From: Boudabousia tangfeifanii
GTDB taxonomy: Bacteria; Actinomycetota; Actinomycetes; Actinomycetales; Actinomycetaceae
Direction of reading: 5' to 3'
Assembly: GCF_001856685.1 (NCBI RefSeq)
Contig: NZ_CP017812.1
Coordinates: 434,001 to 498,000 of the forward strand
Length of the DNA stretch: 64,000 nt
Positions 9,611 through 17,372 of this stretch are shown here, one piece after another (position 1 is the stretch's first letter; the number at the start of each line of letters is the position of its first letter). The translations under genes and the position numbers were made by a program. Under the pieces are notes generated by a model. The model did no database searches, was not told where the DNA came from, and was given only the letters and a program-made list of their open reading frames with translations.

Positions 9611-10174
9611 ATGATTGATGTTGATTCGGTTTGTTTGCGTGAGGCTCGGGTGTCGGATGCGCCTAGGATGGCTCGGGTTTTTATGGCGGGGTGGCAGGAT
9701 TTGCATGCTTCGTTGTTGGGGCCCGATTGGGTGAATCCGCAGGATTTGGAGGATTTGCGGAAGCGTTGGCAGTATGCCGTGGAGGCTTGTGGCAAGAGTC
9801 GTTTGTCTGGGTCTGATCGGCGTTGGGATGAGTTTTTGGTGTTGGAGTCTAAGGGTGTGGTTAATGGTGTGTTGTGGGTTGGTGATTGTGTTCGGGTTGA
9901 GGATCCGAAGTTGGGGGAGGTGAAGTGGTTGTCTGTGGATCCGGTGGTTTGTGGTCAGGGTCTGGGTTCGTTTTTGTTGTCGGCTGCGGAGCATCGCATT
10001 AGGGGGATGGGTCGTACTGAGGGCACGATTTGGGTGACTGAGGGTAATGAGGCAGGTTTGCGTTTGTTGAAGAGCCATGGTTGGAGGTTGGCGTCTTCGG
10101 TGTGGGTGCGGGAGGTGAATATTGATGGTTTTCCGTTGCGTAGGCTCCGCTATGTGAAGTCTTTCCGTGACTAG
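9611..10174 (+). CDS. GNAT-family N-acetyltransferase
   Basis: 187 residues from ATG at 9611, chosen because GGAG lies 9 bases upstream; the frame is open a few codons further up from TTG 9596. The GNAT fold is shown by REARVSDAPRM at the start, the beta-4 strand WLSVDPVVCGQGLGSFLLSAAE with the acetyl-CoA loop (GQGLGS), and GNEAGLRLLKSHGW near the end. The acceptor substrate is unknown. It is a paralogue of the next gene (same WDEF, GELK/GEVKW and VDP/VHP segments). The coding strand is extremely rich in G and T (TTG, GTG and GGT codons), unlike the neighbouring genes, so transfer from elsewhere is possible. Confidence 0.85.
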   Translation: MIDVDSVCLREARVSDAPRMARVFMAGWQDLHASLLGPDWVNPQDLEDLRKRWQYAVEACGKSRLSGSDRRWDEFLVLESKGVVNGVLWVGDCVRVEDPKLGEVKWLSVDPVVCGQGLGSFLLSAAEHRIRGMGRTEGTIWVTEGNEAGLRLLKSHGWRLASSVWVREVNIDGFPLRRLRYVKSFRD

Positions 10175-10290
10175 TTGCTTTGTGGTGCGGTGCGGGGGCG
10201 GTCCAGCTTTTGGTTTGGGCCGCCCTCGTGCTGTGTTTGGGGGTGGTTTTTCCCTTGTAGACTGGTGACAAATGTTGTCGATGTTGTGGG

Positions 10291-10869
10291 GTGTTGGTTT
10301 TGCCTGGTTTGGATGGCTTGTTGGTGCGTCAGGCGAGGTTGGAGGATGCTCCGGGGGTGGCTGGGGTGCATTTGGCGGCTTGGCAGGAGGCGTATCGGGG
10401 TTTGTTGCCTGACGAGTTGTTGGATGCGCGTACTTTGGCGGGGCAGACGGCGAAGTGGGAGTTGGCGATTGGCCGGACTTTGGGCCAGGAGTGGCGGTCG
10501 GGTGGTGCGCCTGTGCCGTGGGATGAGTTTTTGGTGGCTGAGGTGTCTGGCCGGGTGGTTGGTTGGATTGTGGTTGGTTCGCCGCGCGATTTGGTGGGGG
10601 AGTCTTTGGGTGAGCTGAAGGGAATTTATGTGCATCCAGAGTTTTTTGGTGCGGGTGTGGGTCGTTTGTTGTTGGCTCGTGGTGAGGAGGCGTTGTTGCG
10701 TCATGGTTGTGTCGAGGCGTTTTTGTGGGTGTTGGCTGGTAATGAGCGGGCGGCTGGTTTTTATCGGGCGCATGGTTGGTGCCCGGCGGAGGTTGATGGG
10801 GTGAAGGAGGCGTTGATTGATGGTTTTGTAGCGGTGGAGCGTCGTTTGGTGAAGTCGCTGATCCAATAA
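10291..10869 (+). CDS. GNAT-family N-acetyltransferase, tandem paralogue of the previous gene
   Basis: 192 residues from GTG 10291; no in-frame ATG lies upstream. N-terminal VRQARLEDAPGVAGVHLAAW and the acetyl-CoA loop FGAGVGRLLLARGEEAL are typical GNAT motifs, followed by NERAAGFYRAHGW. It shares much of its layout with the gene at 9611-10174, suggesting an old tandem duplication. The coding strand is heavily G and T biased: one 60-base stretch at 10321-10380 has about 30 G and 10 C. The substrate is unknown. Confidence 0.85.
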   Translation: MLVLPGLDGLLVRQARLEDAPGVAGVHLAAWQEAYRGLLPDELLDARTLAGQTAKWELAIGRTLGQEWRSGGAPVPWDEFLVAEVSGRVVGWIVVGSPRDLVGESLGELKGIYVHPEFFGAGVGRLLLARGEEALLRHGCVEAFLWVLAGNERAAGFYRAHGWCPAEVDGVKEALIDGFVAVERRLVKSLIQ

Positions 10870-11004
10870 CGAATTGTATGCAGGATATGCGCACAGCTTG
10901 TCAGTAAAAATGTGGTTTCCTTGCATCTGTCTGCTGTTTTCTGGCGAAAACGCTCGGAAAGTTCTAATAATAAGTGGATTAACGCACGTTTGAGTCCTTG
11001 AGTT

Positions 11005-11032
11005 TTGGCTCCTTCGACAGCATGTTTATAAT
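11005..11032 (+). promoter_or_regulatory. Sigma-70-type promoter for the DUF2871-like gene pair
   Basis: A -35 box TTGGCT (11005-11010), a 16-base spacer and a perfect -10 box TATAAT (11027-11032). Transcription would begin near 11039, giving a leader of about 55 bases before the ATG at 11095. The 225-base gap 10870-11094 shows nothing else clear. Confidence 0.65.
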
Positions 11033-11094
11033 ACACAGTGTCGTAAAAACTTGTTTGTGGTGCACTTGAGCCACAGAAAATTTGAAGGATTAGG

Positions 11095-11538
11095 ATGTCG
11101 AATAAACTCTTGGCGAAGCTCGCCATCATTTACATGGCTTTAGCGCTGGTTGCAGGTTTCTTCTACCGCGAGTACACCAAGGCCATGGATTTCTCTGGCC
11201 ACACCAACATGTCCGTCATGCACACCCACTACTTCGTGCTGGGCATGTTCTTCTTCCTAGTGTTGTTGGCGCTAGAAAACAGTTTCAAGTTCTTGGGAAC
11301 CAAACTGGGTCGCATTGGCGTCATTGTTTACAACATCTTCTTGAATGTCACTGTCATCATGCTGCTAGTTCGCGGCATGGTTCAGGTTGGTGGCACCGAA
11401 CTAGCAAAGGGACCCAACGCAGCCATCTCCGGCATCGCCGGCCTCGGCCACATCGGTCTAACTGCCGGGTTGATCATGATCCTAGTGGCACTGTATAAGG
11501 CAGTTGCCAAGCAGGAAGTCTCTGGGACAGCTAAGTAA
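11095..11538 (+). CDS. DUF2871-like four-helix membrane protein
   Basis: 147 residues with four hydrophobic segments (about 8-24, 42-62, 75-98 and 117-138). The N-terminal pattern AGFFYREYTK followed by MHTHYFVLGMFFFL matches what I recall of the DUF2871 family, whose function is unknown; the conserved HTH residues inside a membrane helix could bind metal or haem, but that is speculation. The ATG follows AAGGATTAGG. The next gene starts 2 bases after its stop, so the two are one transcription unit, behind the promoter at 11005-11032. Confidence 0.75.
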   Translation: MSNKLLAKLAIIYMALALVAGFFYREYTKAMDFSGHTNMSVMHTHYFVLGMFFFLVLLALENSFKFLGTKLGRIGVIVYNIFLNVTVIMLLVRGMVQVGGTELAKGPNAAISGIAGLGHIGLTAGLIMILVALYKAVAKQEVSGTAK

Positions 11539-11540
11539 CC

Positions 11541-11924
11541 ATGTTGGCTCTCGCGATTATCACCATCAGCTTGGCACTCGTCGCGTACAGCTTCGGAGTA
11601 ATCAGCGAAGCTCGTCGCAAGAACCTCTTTTGGCGTGACGTTGCCTGGTTCGGGGTAGGTTTGGTTTTCGACACGACCGGAACCATCCTCATGTCGGTAA
11701 TGTCGAACAATGGTGACAAGGTTTTAGCCCCATGGGCTTCCAGCTTAATGAGCATCACCGGCAGCCTAGCAATCGCACTAATGGCCATTCACATCTTGGC
11801 CGCAGTCTACGTGCTGAAAGTGCGTCCGCAAGCCCGCAAAATGTTCCACCCAGTCTCGGTAGCAATCTACGTAATCTGGTTAATCTCATACCTAGTAGGC
11901 ATGCTCGGAGTCATGTGGGGTTAA
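11541..11924 (+). CDS. HsmA/TIGR03987-like membrane protein
   Basis: 127 residues and four membrane helices. The segment WFGVGLVFDTTGTILM and the following MAIHILAAVYVL and HPVSVAIYVIWLISYL resemble the small family TIGR03987 (called HsmA-like in some annotations). The biochemical role is unknown. Directly downstream of, and probably co-translated with, the DUF2871-like gene; both carry His-containing helices, so the two could form one membrane complex (inference). Confidence 0.65.
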   Translation: MLALAIITISLALVAYSFGVISEARRKNLFWRDVAWFGVGLVFDTTGTILMSVMSNNGDKVLAPWASSLMSITGSLAIALMAIHILAAVYVLKVRPQARKMFHPVSVAIYVIWLISYLVGMLGVMWG

Positions 11925-12053
11925 ACAATTACCTTTAGCTAACGCGGCGAGTCGCTAGGTGCATGAACACCAGATTCGCCACCATCACCAAAGTCATCAC
12001 GAGGGCGGTACTCCAAGGCGGGGTGCCGCCCTCGACTGGCATCAAAAACAGTT

Positions 12054-12160
12054 GGGCTGGCAGGGGTGGGGTGCTCAGGGTGCGGTCGGGCATTTGCGCA
12101 CCGAGGGCGCCCGCGGCGAACTCGGGGCGCAAGGGCGGGAGCACCCCACCCGGCCAGCCC
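12054..12160. repeat. Structured intergenic repeat element, copy B
   Basis: Second copy of the palindromic element at 9235-9328, inside the 365-base gap 11925-12289. The outer arms are GGGCTGGC and GCCAGCCC, the middle arms GGTGGGGTGCTC and GAGCACCCCACC, and the inner arms TTGCGC-A-CCGAG and CTCGG-G-GCGCAA. Compared with copy A the outer and inner arms differ in sequence but stay complementary, and both copies keep the same A/G mismatch in the inner stem. A GCCCTCGGCCAGC motif follows at 12218-12230. I see no convincing gene in the gap. Confidence 0.75.
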
Positions 12161-12289
12161 CGCAGGGTCGGCCCCACCCGGCCACCCCGGCAGGGTCAGC
12201 CCCAGCTAGCCCGCACCGCCCTCGGCCAGCTAAACGGCTATATTGGTGACATAACGTTTTGTGTCAGTCGCCACAAGGAGGTTGCGATC

Positions 12290-12730
12290 ATGCCGTCAAT
12301 GTTTTTCCACGACCTGTCCGGGGCGGACGATCCCGTGTGGGAACAAGCATTCCCCGTGTTGCAACAGTTGCGCACTCATTTGACTCGCGAGGCCTTGGCC
12401 GAGGTGATTGCCGAGGGCGCTCCACAGGGCTTGCGCTTCACCGCCTTGTTTTATCGGGATAAGTGTGTGGCCGTGGCTGGCTGGCGGATTATCGCGAACA
12501 CGAATTTGCGGCGCGTTTTGTATGTTGATGACTTGTGCGTGGATGAGACGACGCGCTCGCACGGTTATGGCCAGTTCTTGTTAAACGAGTTGACGCGACG
12601 GGCCAAAGAGGCTGGGGCGCGCGCCCTCGACTTGGATTCTGGGGTGCAACGTCACGCGGCGCACCGCTTCTATTTGCGTAACCGGTTCATTATTAGTTCG
12701 CACCATTTCCGGCTAGAACTGCCCAGTTAA
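12290..12730 (+). CDS. GNAT-family N-acetyltransferase
   Basis: 146 residues from ATG 12290, which has a perfect AAGGAGG 8 bases upstream; the open frame continues far upstream but that part is the repeat region and is not coding. The beta-4 segment VLYVDDLCVDETTRSHGYG contains the acetyl-CoA-binding loop RSHGYG, followed by ALDLDSGVQRHAAHRFY, typical of small GNAT enzymes. The substrate is unknown. Its codon use is ordinary, unlike the tandem GNAT pair at 9.6-10.9 kb. Confidence 0.87.
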   Translation: MPSMFFHDLSGADDPVWEQAFPVLQQLRTHLTREALAEVIAEGAPQGLRFTALFYRDKCVAVAGWRIIANTNLRRVLYVDDLCVDETTRSHGYGQFLLNELTRRAKEAGARALDLDSGVQRHAAHRFYLRNRFIISSHHFRLELPS

Positions 12731-12751
12731 GCGGCCGCGGCCGGCGGTGGA

Positions 12752-13519
12752 CTAGTGGAACAGCTGGTAGCGGTTGGTTTCTAGCTGGCGTAGCGCTTTT
12801 TCCCAAGGGACACCGCTCTTGCGGTCTTGCGCCACGGTGTTAATCGCGTCGGTCAGGTGCTGGAAGTCGATCTGGCAGTCTTCCCACAGGGGGAGGCTGA
12901 GGGTTTCGGTGATACCTTTTAACTCGATGGTGCCAAGTTTTCGCCAGCCACGAGGTTCCGTGAGGCGCGCAGATTCGAGCTCGTCCCAGAGCATGAATTC
13001 TGTCTGGGAGCGCCAAAAAGTTACCTGATGGTCCATCCGAACCACTCCTTCGGCGAAAGTGATCTGATAGCGCGAGTACCACAGTGGGGAGAGCAGGGGT
13101 AATGGTGCGATCGCAACGACCAAGGATGAGAACAGCAGTAAGAAAATAGCGGTTACTTGGACCTTGGGGCTGTCCATATCAATGAGCTGGTTGAGGAACC
13201 TGGTTTGGGAGGGCTGGAGTGAGCCCAAAAATGCGAGGATAGCAACGATACTTAGCGCGGCTAGGATTATCCGCAGGGGTTTGCCGGTGTAATAGGTGAT
13301 TTGGAAGTCGTGGAGTTTGCAGAGGCATTTGACTTGACCTGTCTCGTCCGGGTCCTCTGGTTTGATTGGCAGGGGTTTGGTGACGGATGTGACCCGCCCG
13401 CTCCAGAATCTAAAGTTCCGATAGTGGTGCAGTAGGAAGGAGCGGACGCTGGGGTGGTAATGCTTCGGGCAATAGTATTTATGTCGGATGATCCAGTTTG
13501 GCCAGAGCGTCGTTGTCAT
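12752..13519 (-). CDS. Two-helix membrane protein of unknown function
   Basis: 255 residues. The N-terminal 80 residues are soluble and contain CPKH and CLCKLHD motifs; two membrane helices lie at about 83-101 and 121-146; the C-terminal 100 residues are soluble with VVRMDHQVTFWRSQTEFMLWDEL, which may form a PH-like domain. I do not recognise a family. The ATG at 13519 has only a weak GGTG upstream. The gene is convergent with the GNAT gene, 21 bases apart. Confidence 0.6.
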   Translation of the reverse strand: MTTTLWPNWIIRHKYYCPKHYHPSVRSFLLHHYRNFRFWSGRVTSVTKPLPIKPEDPDETGQVKCLCKLHDFQITYYTGKPLRIILAALSIVAILAFLGSLQPSQTRFLNQLIDMDSPKVQVTAIFLLLFSSLVVAIAPLPLLSPLWYSRYQITFAEGVVRMDHQVTFWRSQTEFMLWDELESARLTEPRGWRKLGTIELKGITETLSLPLWEDCQIDFQHLTDAINTVAQDRKSGVPWEKALRQLETNRYQLFH

Positions 13520-13692
13520 GACACCAGCTTAAAAGTGTCCCATGGTTGCAACAACTCGGTAATAATGCCCAGTGGCAATAGGTTGGGTTAGGTTTTGCCC
13601 CAGAACATTTGGGGGTTTGGGGCTGGTCAACCCGGGGAGTTCGTCCTCGGCCCGCAAAGTGAGAACGTCCTCGGTGGGTAATGGGGGTGAGC

Positions 13693-13732
13693 AAAACGGG
13701 GGCAACAGCCGCTTGGCCATTGCCCCCGTTTT
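13693..13732 (-). terminator. Terminator of the PTS/AgaS operon
   Basis: Perfect 13-base stem AAAACGGGGGCAA / TTGCCCCCGTTTT with a 14-base loop, just downstream of the agaS-like stop codon. The minus-strand transcript ends in a T run. A Rho-independent terminator; the symmetric arms could also act on the other strand. Confidence 0.85.
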
Positions 13733-13744
13733 GGGGAACTAGAA

Positions 13745-14860
13745 TCAGTCTTCGAGTTCGTGGATGATTACGCCCTGGACGACGCGGTTAACGTCGCCTG
13801 CTGGGAACGGGTTGTCGACGTTCTTGTCGAGGGCGGCGGAGGTGAACACACCCATGAACTGGGCGACGATCACGTGTACGGCTGCCACGAAAGCGTCTGG
13901 CACGTCGGCGAGGCCTGGCCAAACCCAAGCGTTTTCGAGGTCGAGTTCCTTGCCGGCGAGGGCGAGGACGGCGTCGGTGCCGAGGTTGCCGCGTAGTTCG
14001 TTGACAATGTCGAGGTCGTACTGGCGGGTGTATGGGTCGGACGAGACGAAGACGAAGCACTGGGTGGTTTCGTCAATGACGGCCTTGGGGCCGTGACGGA
14101 AGCCCATGGAGGACTCGTAGAAGGAGACGTGGTCGCCGGCGGTGAGTTCGAGGAACTTGAGGCCAGCTTCGTGGGCGAGGCCGTGTAGGGAGCCGGAGCC
14201 CAAGTAGACGACGCGCTTAGGTAGCTTGTCGGCCAAAGCCTTGATGTCTTCCTGCTTTTCGTTGACCACGTATTCGGCGGCGTCAGCCACACGGTTTAGT
14301 AGGTCGGCTTCACCGGCGCCTAGTAGCACGAGGCAGCTGAGGAGCATGCAGGTGAAGGAGGAGGTCATGGCGAAGCCCTTGTCGTTGGAGCCTTCAGGCA
14401 TGAGCACCACGAGGGAGTTGTCCTTGTCCTTGCGGCCCACAGCTAGTTCGCCTTCAGGGGCGCAGGTGAGGACTAGGTGGTAGACCTCGGAGAGGCACTG
14501 GTCAGCCAACTTGGTGGCGGCTAGGGATTCGGGGGAGTTGCCGGAACGGGCGAAGGACACCACGAGGGTGGGGACGTCCTGGGCGAAGGATTCGCGTGGG
14601 TTCGACACGATGGTGGTGGTGGCGACAACCTCGACGCGGCGGCCGGTGGCGCGAGCAATAGCTGGGGCGGCGGTTTCACCCACGAAAGCGGAGGTGCCAG
14701 CACCGGTTAGGACGATGCGCAGGTCCTTCTTGGCTAGTAGTGGGGCTAGGAAGGCTTCATGCTTTTTGGCATTGTCCTTGAGGTCCTGGGCGAGGACGCG
14801 CCACTTGGGGTACTGGTCGCAAACTTCGGTGTAAGTTACAGCTTCTTGGTAGTTACCCAT
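13745..14860 (-). CDS. agaS: AgaS-like SIS-domain sugar-phosphate isomerase/deaminase
   Basis: 371 residues. Two SIS folds: VLTGAGTSAFVGE near residues 50-62 and VVSFARSGNSPES near 100-112, then the second half with YLGSGSLHGLAHEAGLK and ESSMGFRHGPKAV. This is the signature of AgaS, the galactosamine-6-phosphate deaminase/isomerase of the N-acetylgalactosamine and galactosamine pathway, which makes tagatose-6-phosphate. Last gene of the operon, 126 bases after the KbaZ/GatZ-like gene. Its presence points to an amino sugar or ketose/aldose phosphate as the PTS product. A deacetylase and a kinase for a complete GalNAc route are not in the window. Confidence 0.85.
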   Translation of the reverse strand: MGNYQEAVTYTEVCDQYPKWRVLAQDLKDNAKKHEAFLAPLLAKKDLRIVLTGAGTSAFVGETAAPAIARATGRRVEVVATTTIVSNPRESFAQDVPTLVVSFARSGNSPESLAATKLADQCLSEVYHLVLTCAPEGELAVGRKDKDNSLVVLMPEGSNDKGFAMTSSFTCMLLSCLVLLGAGEADLLNRVADAAEYVVNEKQEDIKALADKLPKRVVYLGSGSLHGLAHEAGLKFLELTAGDHVSFYESSMGFRHGPKAVIDETTQCFVFVSSDPYTRQYDLDIVNELRGNLGTDAVLALAGKELDLENAWVWPGLADVPDAFVAAVHVIVAQFMGVFTSAALDKNVDNPFPAGDVNRVVQGVIIHELED

Positions 14861-14898
14861 TTTGGGTCTCCTTTGGTTGGTTTGGTTTAAGTTTTGGG

Positions 14899-14932
14899 GC
14901 TGGCCGAGGTCGGTTGTGCGGCCTCGGCCAGC
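14899..14932. repeat. Intercistronic hairpin built from two inverted GCTGGCCGAGG motifs
   Basis: GCTGGCCGAGG (14899-14909), a 12-base loop and CCTCGGCCAGC (14922-14932): a perfect 11-base stem between the KbaZ/GatZ-like and agaS-like genes. No T run follows in the minus-strand direction, so it is more likely an RNA-processing or stabilising hairpin than a full terminator. The arm is the recurrent window-wide motif. Confidence 0.7.
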
Positions 14933-14986
14933 GTGCTTTGAGGTGGGGAACTAGCCCCGTGTTGGCCAACTAGGTGGCCGGACGGT

Positions 14987-16264
14987 TCACTGCTTGTGGC
15001 AGGCGGTGGCGTATGGGCGGATGGCGTCGCGTACGCGGTCCATGAGGAGGGCATCGGCGCGGTTTTCTAGTTCGCCTTCACGCACGCGCTCGTACTGCAA
15101 TGGCAAGTACTGGGAGAGCAATGGTAGCGGAATGTCAACGCTGTCAAGGTTGGACATGAGCTTGGCGCGGGCTTCCTTGATGACCTCATCTGGCCAGTAG
15201 TAGCGCATGCGGTCCGAGTAGGAGTAGCGGCGGGCGATGCGCTGCTCGTCTTCGGTGCCGGTGTAGTAGACCTCCCAGCGGGATGGGTCTTCTACCATGC
15301 GGTCTTCGATTACCTGGCGGAGGTTGGAGCGCTGACCTTCAGGGATGAGCTCGTCTTCAATGTGGGCGAGGGCGAAGAGGCCTTCGCGCAAGTTGAAGGT
15401 GAGGCCTGGGCCGACCTTGAGGATGGCCCAGTGGTCGCGCACCAACTGCGAGAGGTTTTCGGTGGTCTGGTAGTCGGTGGAGTGTGCTTCGAAGACCAAG
15501 GTTGGTTCGTCGTCGAGGACGTTGCGTAGTTCCTTGGTGCCTTCGGTCTTGTAATCAACTACCTTGAGGTGGTCGAATTCTACGGCAGGCTGAACCACGA
15601 GGGCCGAGATCTTAGGCCAAACATTGGTCAAGCCAACCTGGTCGAAAGCTTCGCGGTGCTTGGCCAAGGTGGTGCGGGCAGCTTCTGGGCTGGTGGGGGT
15701 GATTTCGCCAAGTTCTTCTTGGTGGCCACCTGGGACTGGAACTTCGGTGCCAATCACGTAGCGGATCTGGTCGGCGGTGCCAGCCTTTTCGGCTTCTTCT
15801 TCGGCGGCAACTAGCATCATGGCGGCACGCTCAGCAGCGATTTCGTCGGTGATGGGGTAGGGGTCGCCCTTGCAGGAGAAGGAGCAGTCCAAGTGAATCT
15901 TGGTGAAGCCGGCAGCGACGTAAGCGCGGACTAGTTCGACAGCCTTTTCCATGGCTTCGGCTGGTTCCTGCTTCTGCCAGGTGTTCGGGCCGAGGTGGTC
16001 GCCACCGAGGATGACGCGTTCGCGAGGTAGACCGATTTCGTCAGCCAACTGGAAAACGAGTTCGCGGAACTGTGGTGGCTTCATGCCGGTGTAGCCACCG
16101 AACTGGTCAACCTGGTTGGAGGTGGCTTCGATTAGCACGGAGGTGTCATCAGCCTTGGCCTGTAGGAGGCTGGCGCGCAACACGGTTGGGTCTGCCGAGC
16201 AGATGGAGTAAATGCCAACGGTCTGGCCGTCTTTATGAGCGGCAATCATTTCTGGGTAGTTCAT
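14987..16264 (-). CDS. KbaZ/GatZ-like tagatose-1,6-bisphosphate aldolase subunit
   Basis: 425 residues from ATG 16264, which follows GAGGA with good spacing; the open frame extends 29 codons further but that part lies in the leader. Family motifs are YSICSADPTVLRASL at the N-terminus, LGGDHLGPNTW, HLDCSFSCKGDP, VPVPGGHQE and LKVGPGLTFNLREGLFAL. KbaZ and GatZ are classically non-catalytic stabilising subunits of class II tagatose-bisphosphate aldolase (KbaY/GatY). No KbaY/GatY gene is present here, so either the partner lies elsewhere or this protein acts alone. It has its own candidate promoter at 16380-16408. Confidence 0.87.
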   Translation of the reverse strand: MNYPEMIAAHKDGQTVGIYSICSADPTVLRASLLQAKADDTSVLIEATSNQVDQFGGYTGMKPPQFRELVFQLADEIGLPRERVILGGDHLGPNTWQKQEPAEAMEKAVELVRAYVAAGFTKIHLDCSFSCKGDPYPITDEIAAERAAMMLVAAEEEAEKAGTADQIRYVIGTEVPVPGGHQEELGEITPTSPEAARTTLAKHREAFDQVGLTNVWPKISALVVQPAVEFDHLKVVDYKTEGTKELRNVLDDEPTLVFEAHSTDYQTTENLSQLVRDHWAILKVGPGLTFNLREGLFALAHIEDELIPEGQRSNLRQVIEDRMVEDPSRWEVYYTGTEDEQRIARRYSYSDRMRYYWPDEVIKEARAKLMSNLDSVDIPLPLLSQYLPLQYERVREGELENRADALLMDRVRDAIRPYATACHKQ

Positions 16265-16351
16265 GGTTTCCTCTTGGTTGTTGGGATGGGCAGCGGAAGA
16301 GTTTGTGGGGTTTCGAGGTGGTTCCCCGGGTGCATGAGCAGCAACGCTCAA

Positions 16352-16408
16352 TGAACAAAGTTGATTAGTTCTTGCTTATATTGTTCAATATTTTGCAATT
16401 TCTGTCAA
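16352..16408 (-). promoter_or_regulatory. Internal promoter with inverted-repeat operator before the KbaZ/GatZ-like gene
   Basis: On the minus strand, TTGACA (16408-16403), a 17-base spacer and AACAAT (16385-16380) form a promoter whose start point would be near 16373, about 109 bases before the ATG. A perfect 7-base inverted repeat TGAACAA (16352-16358) and TTGTTCA (16381-16387) brackets the start point, as expected of a repressor site. The regulator is unknown. Confidence 0.55.
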
Positions 16409-16526
16409 CTTTTATTTTCTTTTCCGAGGGCGACTCTGCCCTTGGAAAATCAACGGTTTTAAGTTTTGTTGTGAGGTTTCATTACTGCCCTGTGACAAAT
16501 TGGGCGATTGTTTTGTCTGGTTATGA

Positions 16527-16577
16527 AACAAGGCCCGTCTCAGTGTCGTGGTTAGCGTTGCTGAGACGAGCCTTGTT
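16527..16577 (-). terminator. Long hairpin after the SIS-domain gene
   Basis: Arms AACAAGGCCCGTCTCAG (16527-16543) and CTGAGACGAGCCTTGTT (16561-16577) pair over 17 bases with one mismatch, around a 17-base loop, starting 11 bases after the SIS-protein stop. Followed by TTGTTTC-like sequence on the minus strand. A terminator or partial terminator dividing the operon; the next gene has its own promoter. Confidence 0.75.
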
Positions 16578-16587
16578 ACTCACCGGA

Positions 16588-17334
16588 TCAGAGATAGAAA
16601 ATGCGATCCTTGTTTTCCGCCAAGTGCTTGGCGTTCCATTCCTTACCACCATCTAGGTTGGCGGCGAGGAAGACTGGAGGGGTAACCCCGTTGGCGACCA
16701 TGTCTTCGATGATCAAGCCAACTAGGTTGTGCAAGAGAGCGGTCGAGGTGACACCGGATAGTGCACAGAACTTCTGTGGAACCTCTGGGAGGGACAAGAT
16801 GGCGTCGCCAGCGTCGACCTTGTTGTCGAGGACGATGTCAGCGAAGTCCTTCATCTTCTTGCCCGATTCGTGACGGGAGGTCACGGAGTCGGTGTATTCG
16901 TGGCTGGTGACAGCAACAACGAGAATGCCGCGTTCCTGAGCTAGCTGAGCTAGTTCGATCGGCACAGCGTTACGACCGGAAACGGAAACGACGATGAGAG
17001 CGTCGCCCTTCTTTAGTGGGGAGTTGTCGAGGATAGCCTTAGCGTAACCTGGCAACTTTTCCATGTCCGATCCCAAGGTGGTTGGGCGGGTGTCGAGGGC
17101 GGCGATGCCTGGACCGTAGAGTGGGTTCACGAGCATGAGGCCACCAGCGCGGTAGACGATGTCCTGTACTGGCAAGGAGGAGTGGGAGCAGCCGAAGGCG
17201 AAGAGGTTGCCACCGTTGCGGAGGACCTCAGAGATAGCCTTAGCAGCTTCTTCCAGCTTTGGTGCTTCTTCGTCACGGAGACGTTCGAGCAACTTAATAG
17301 CGCCGTTTAGGTAGGTGTTAGTCATTTCTGACAT
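16588..17334 (-). CDS. SIS-domain protein, UPF0309-like
   Basis: 248 residues. A single SIS domain: GGNLFAFGCSHSSLPVQDIVYRAGG, then ALIVVSVSGRNAVPIELA (sugar-phosphate-binding serine loop) and a C-terminal PPVFLAANLDGG. The overall pattern (RDEE near the start, SGRNAVP, TSRHESGKK) fits the UPF0309 group of actinobacterial SIS proteins. SIS domains bind or isomerise phosphosugars; the exact reaction is not known. The ATG has AAGGAG 6 bases upstream. It sits directly after PTS IIC (38 bases), so it likely acts on the imported phosphosugar. Confidence 0.83.
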   Translation of the reverse strand: MSEMTNTYLNGAIKLLERLRDEEAPKLEEAAKAISEVLRNGGNLFAFGCSHSSLPVQDIVYRAGGLMLVNPLYGPGIAALDTRPTTLGSDMEKLPGYAKAILDNSPLKKGDALIVVSVSGRNAVPIELAQLAQERGILVVAVTSHEYTDSVTSRHESGKKMKDFADIVLDNKVDAGDAILSLPEVPQKFCALSGVTSTALLHNLVGLIIEDMVANGVTPPVFLAANLDGGKEWNAKHLAENKDRIFYL

Positions 17335-17372
17335 TTTGAACTCCTTAGTTAGAAATCTGTTGGGTTGGGTGA

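Noticed and set aside
9446-10894. 482-codon open frame on the minus strand, Pro/Thr/His-rich
   Set aside because: It is antisense to two clear GNAT genes; its openness comes from the G/T-rich coding strand, and the protein is low complexity with no domain.
11935-12177. 80-codon minus-strand frame with a hydrophobic C-terminus
   Set aside because: Most of it runs through repeat copy B and there is no ribosome-binding site. A 35-residue membrane peptide at its end remains possible but unsupported.
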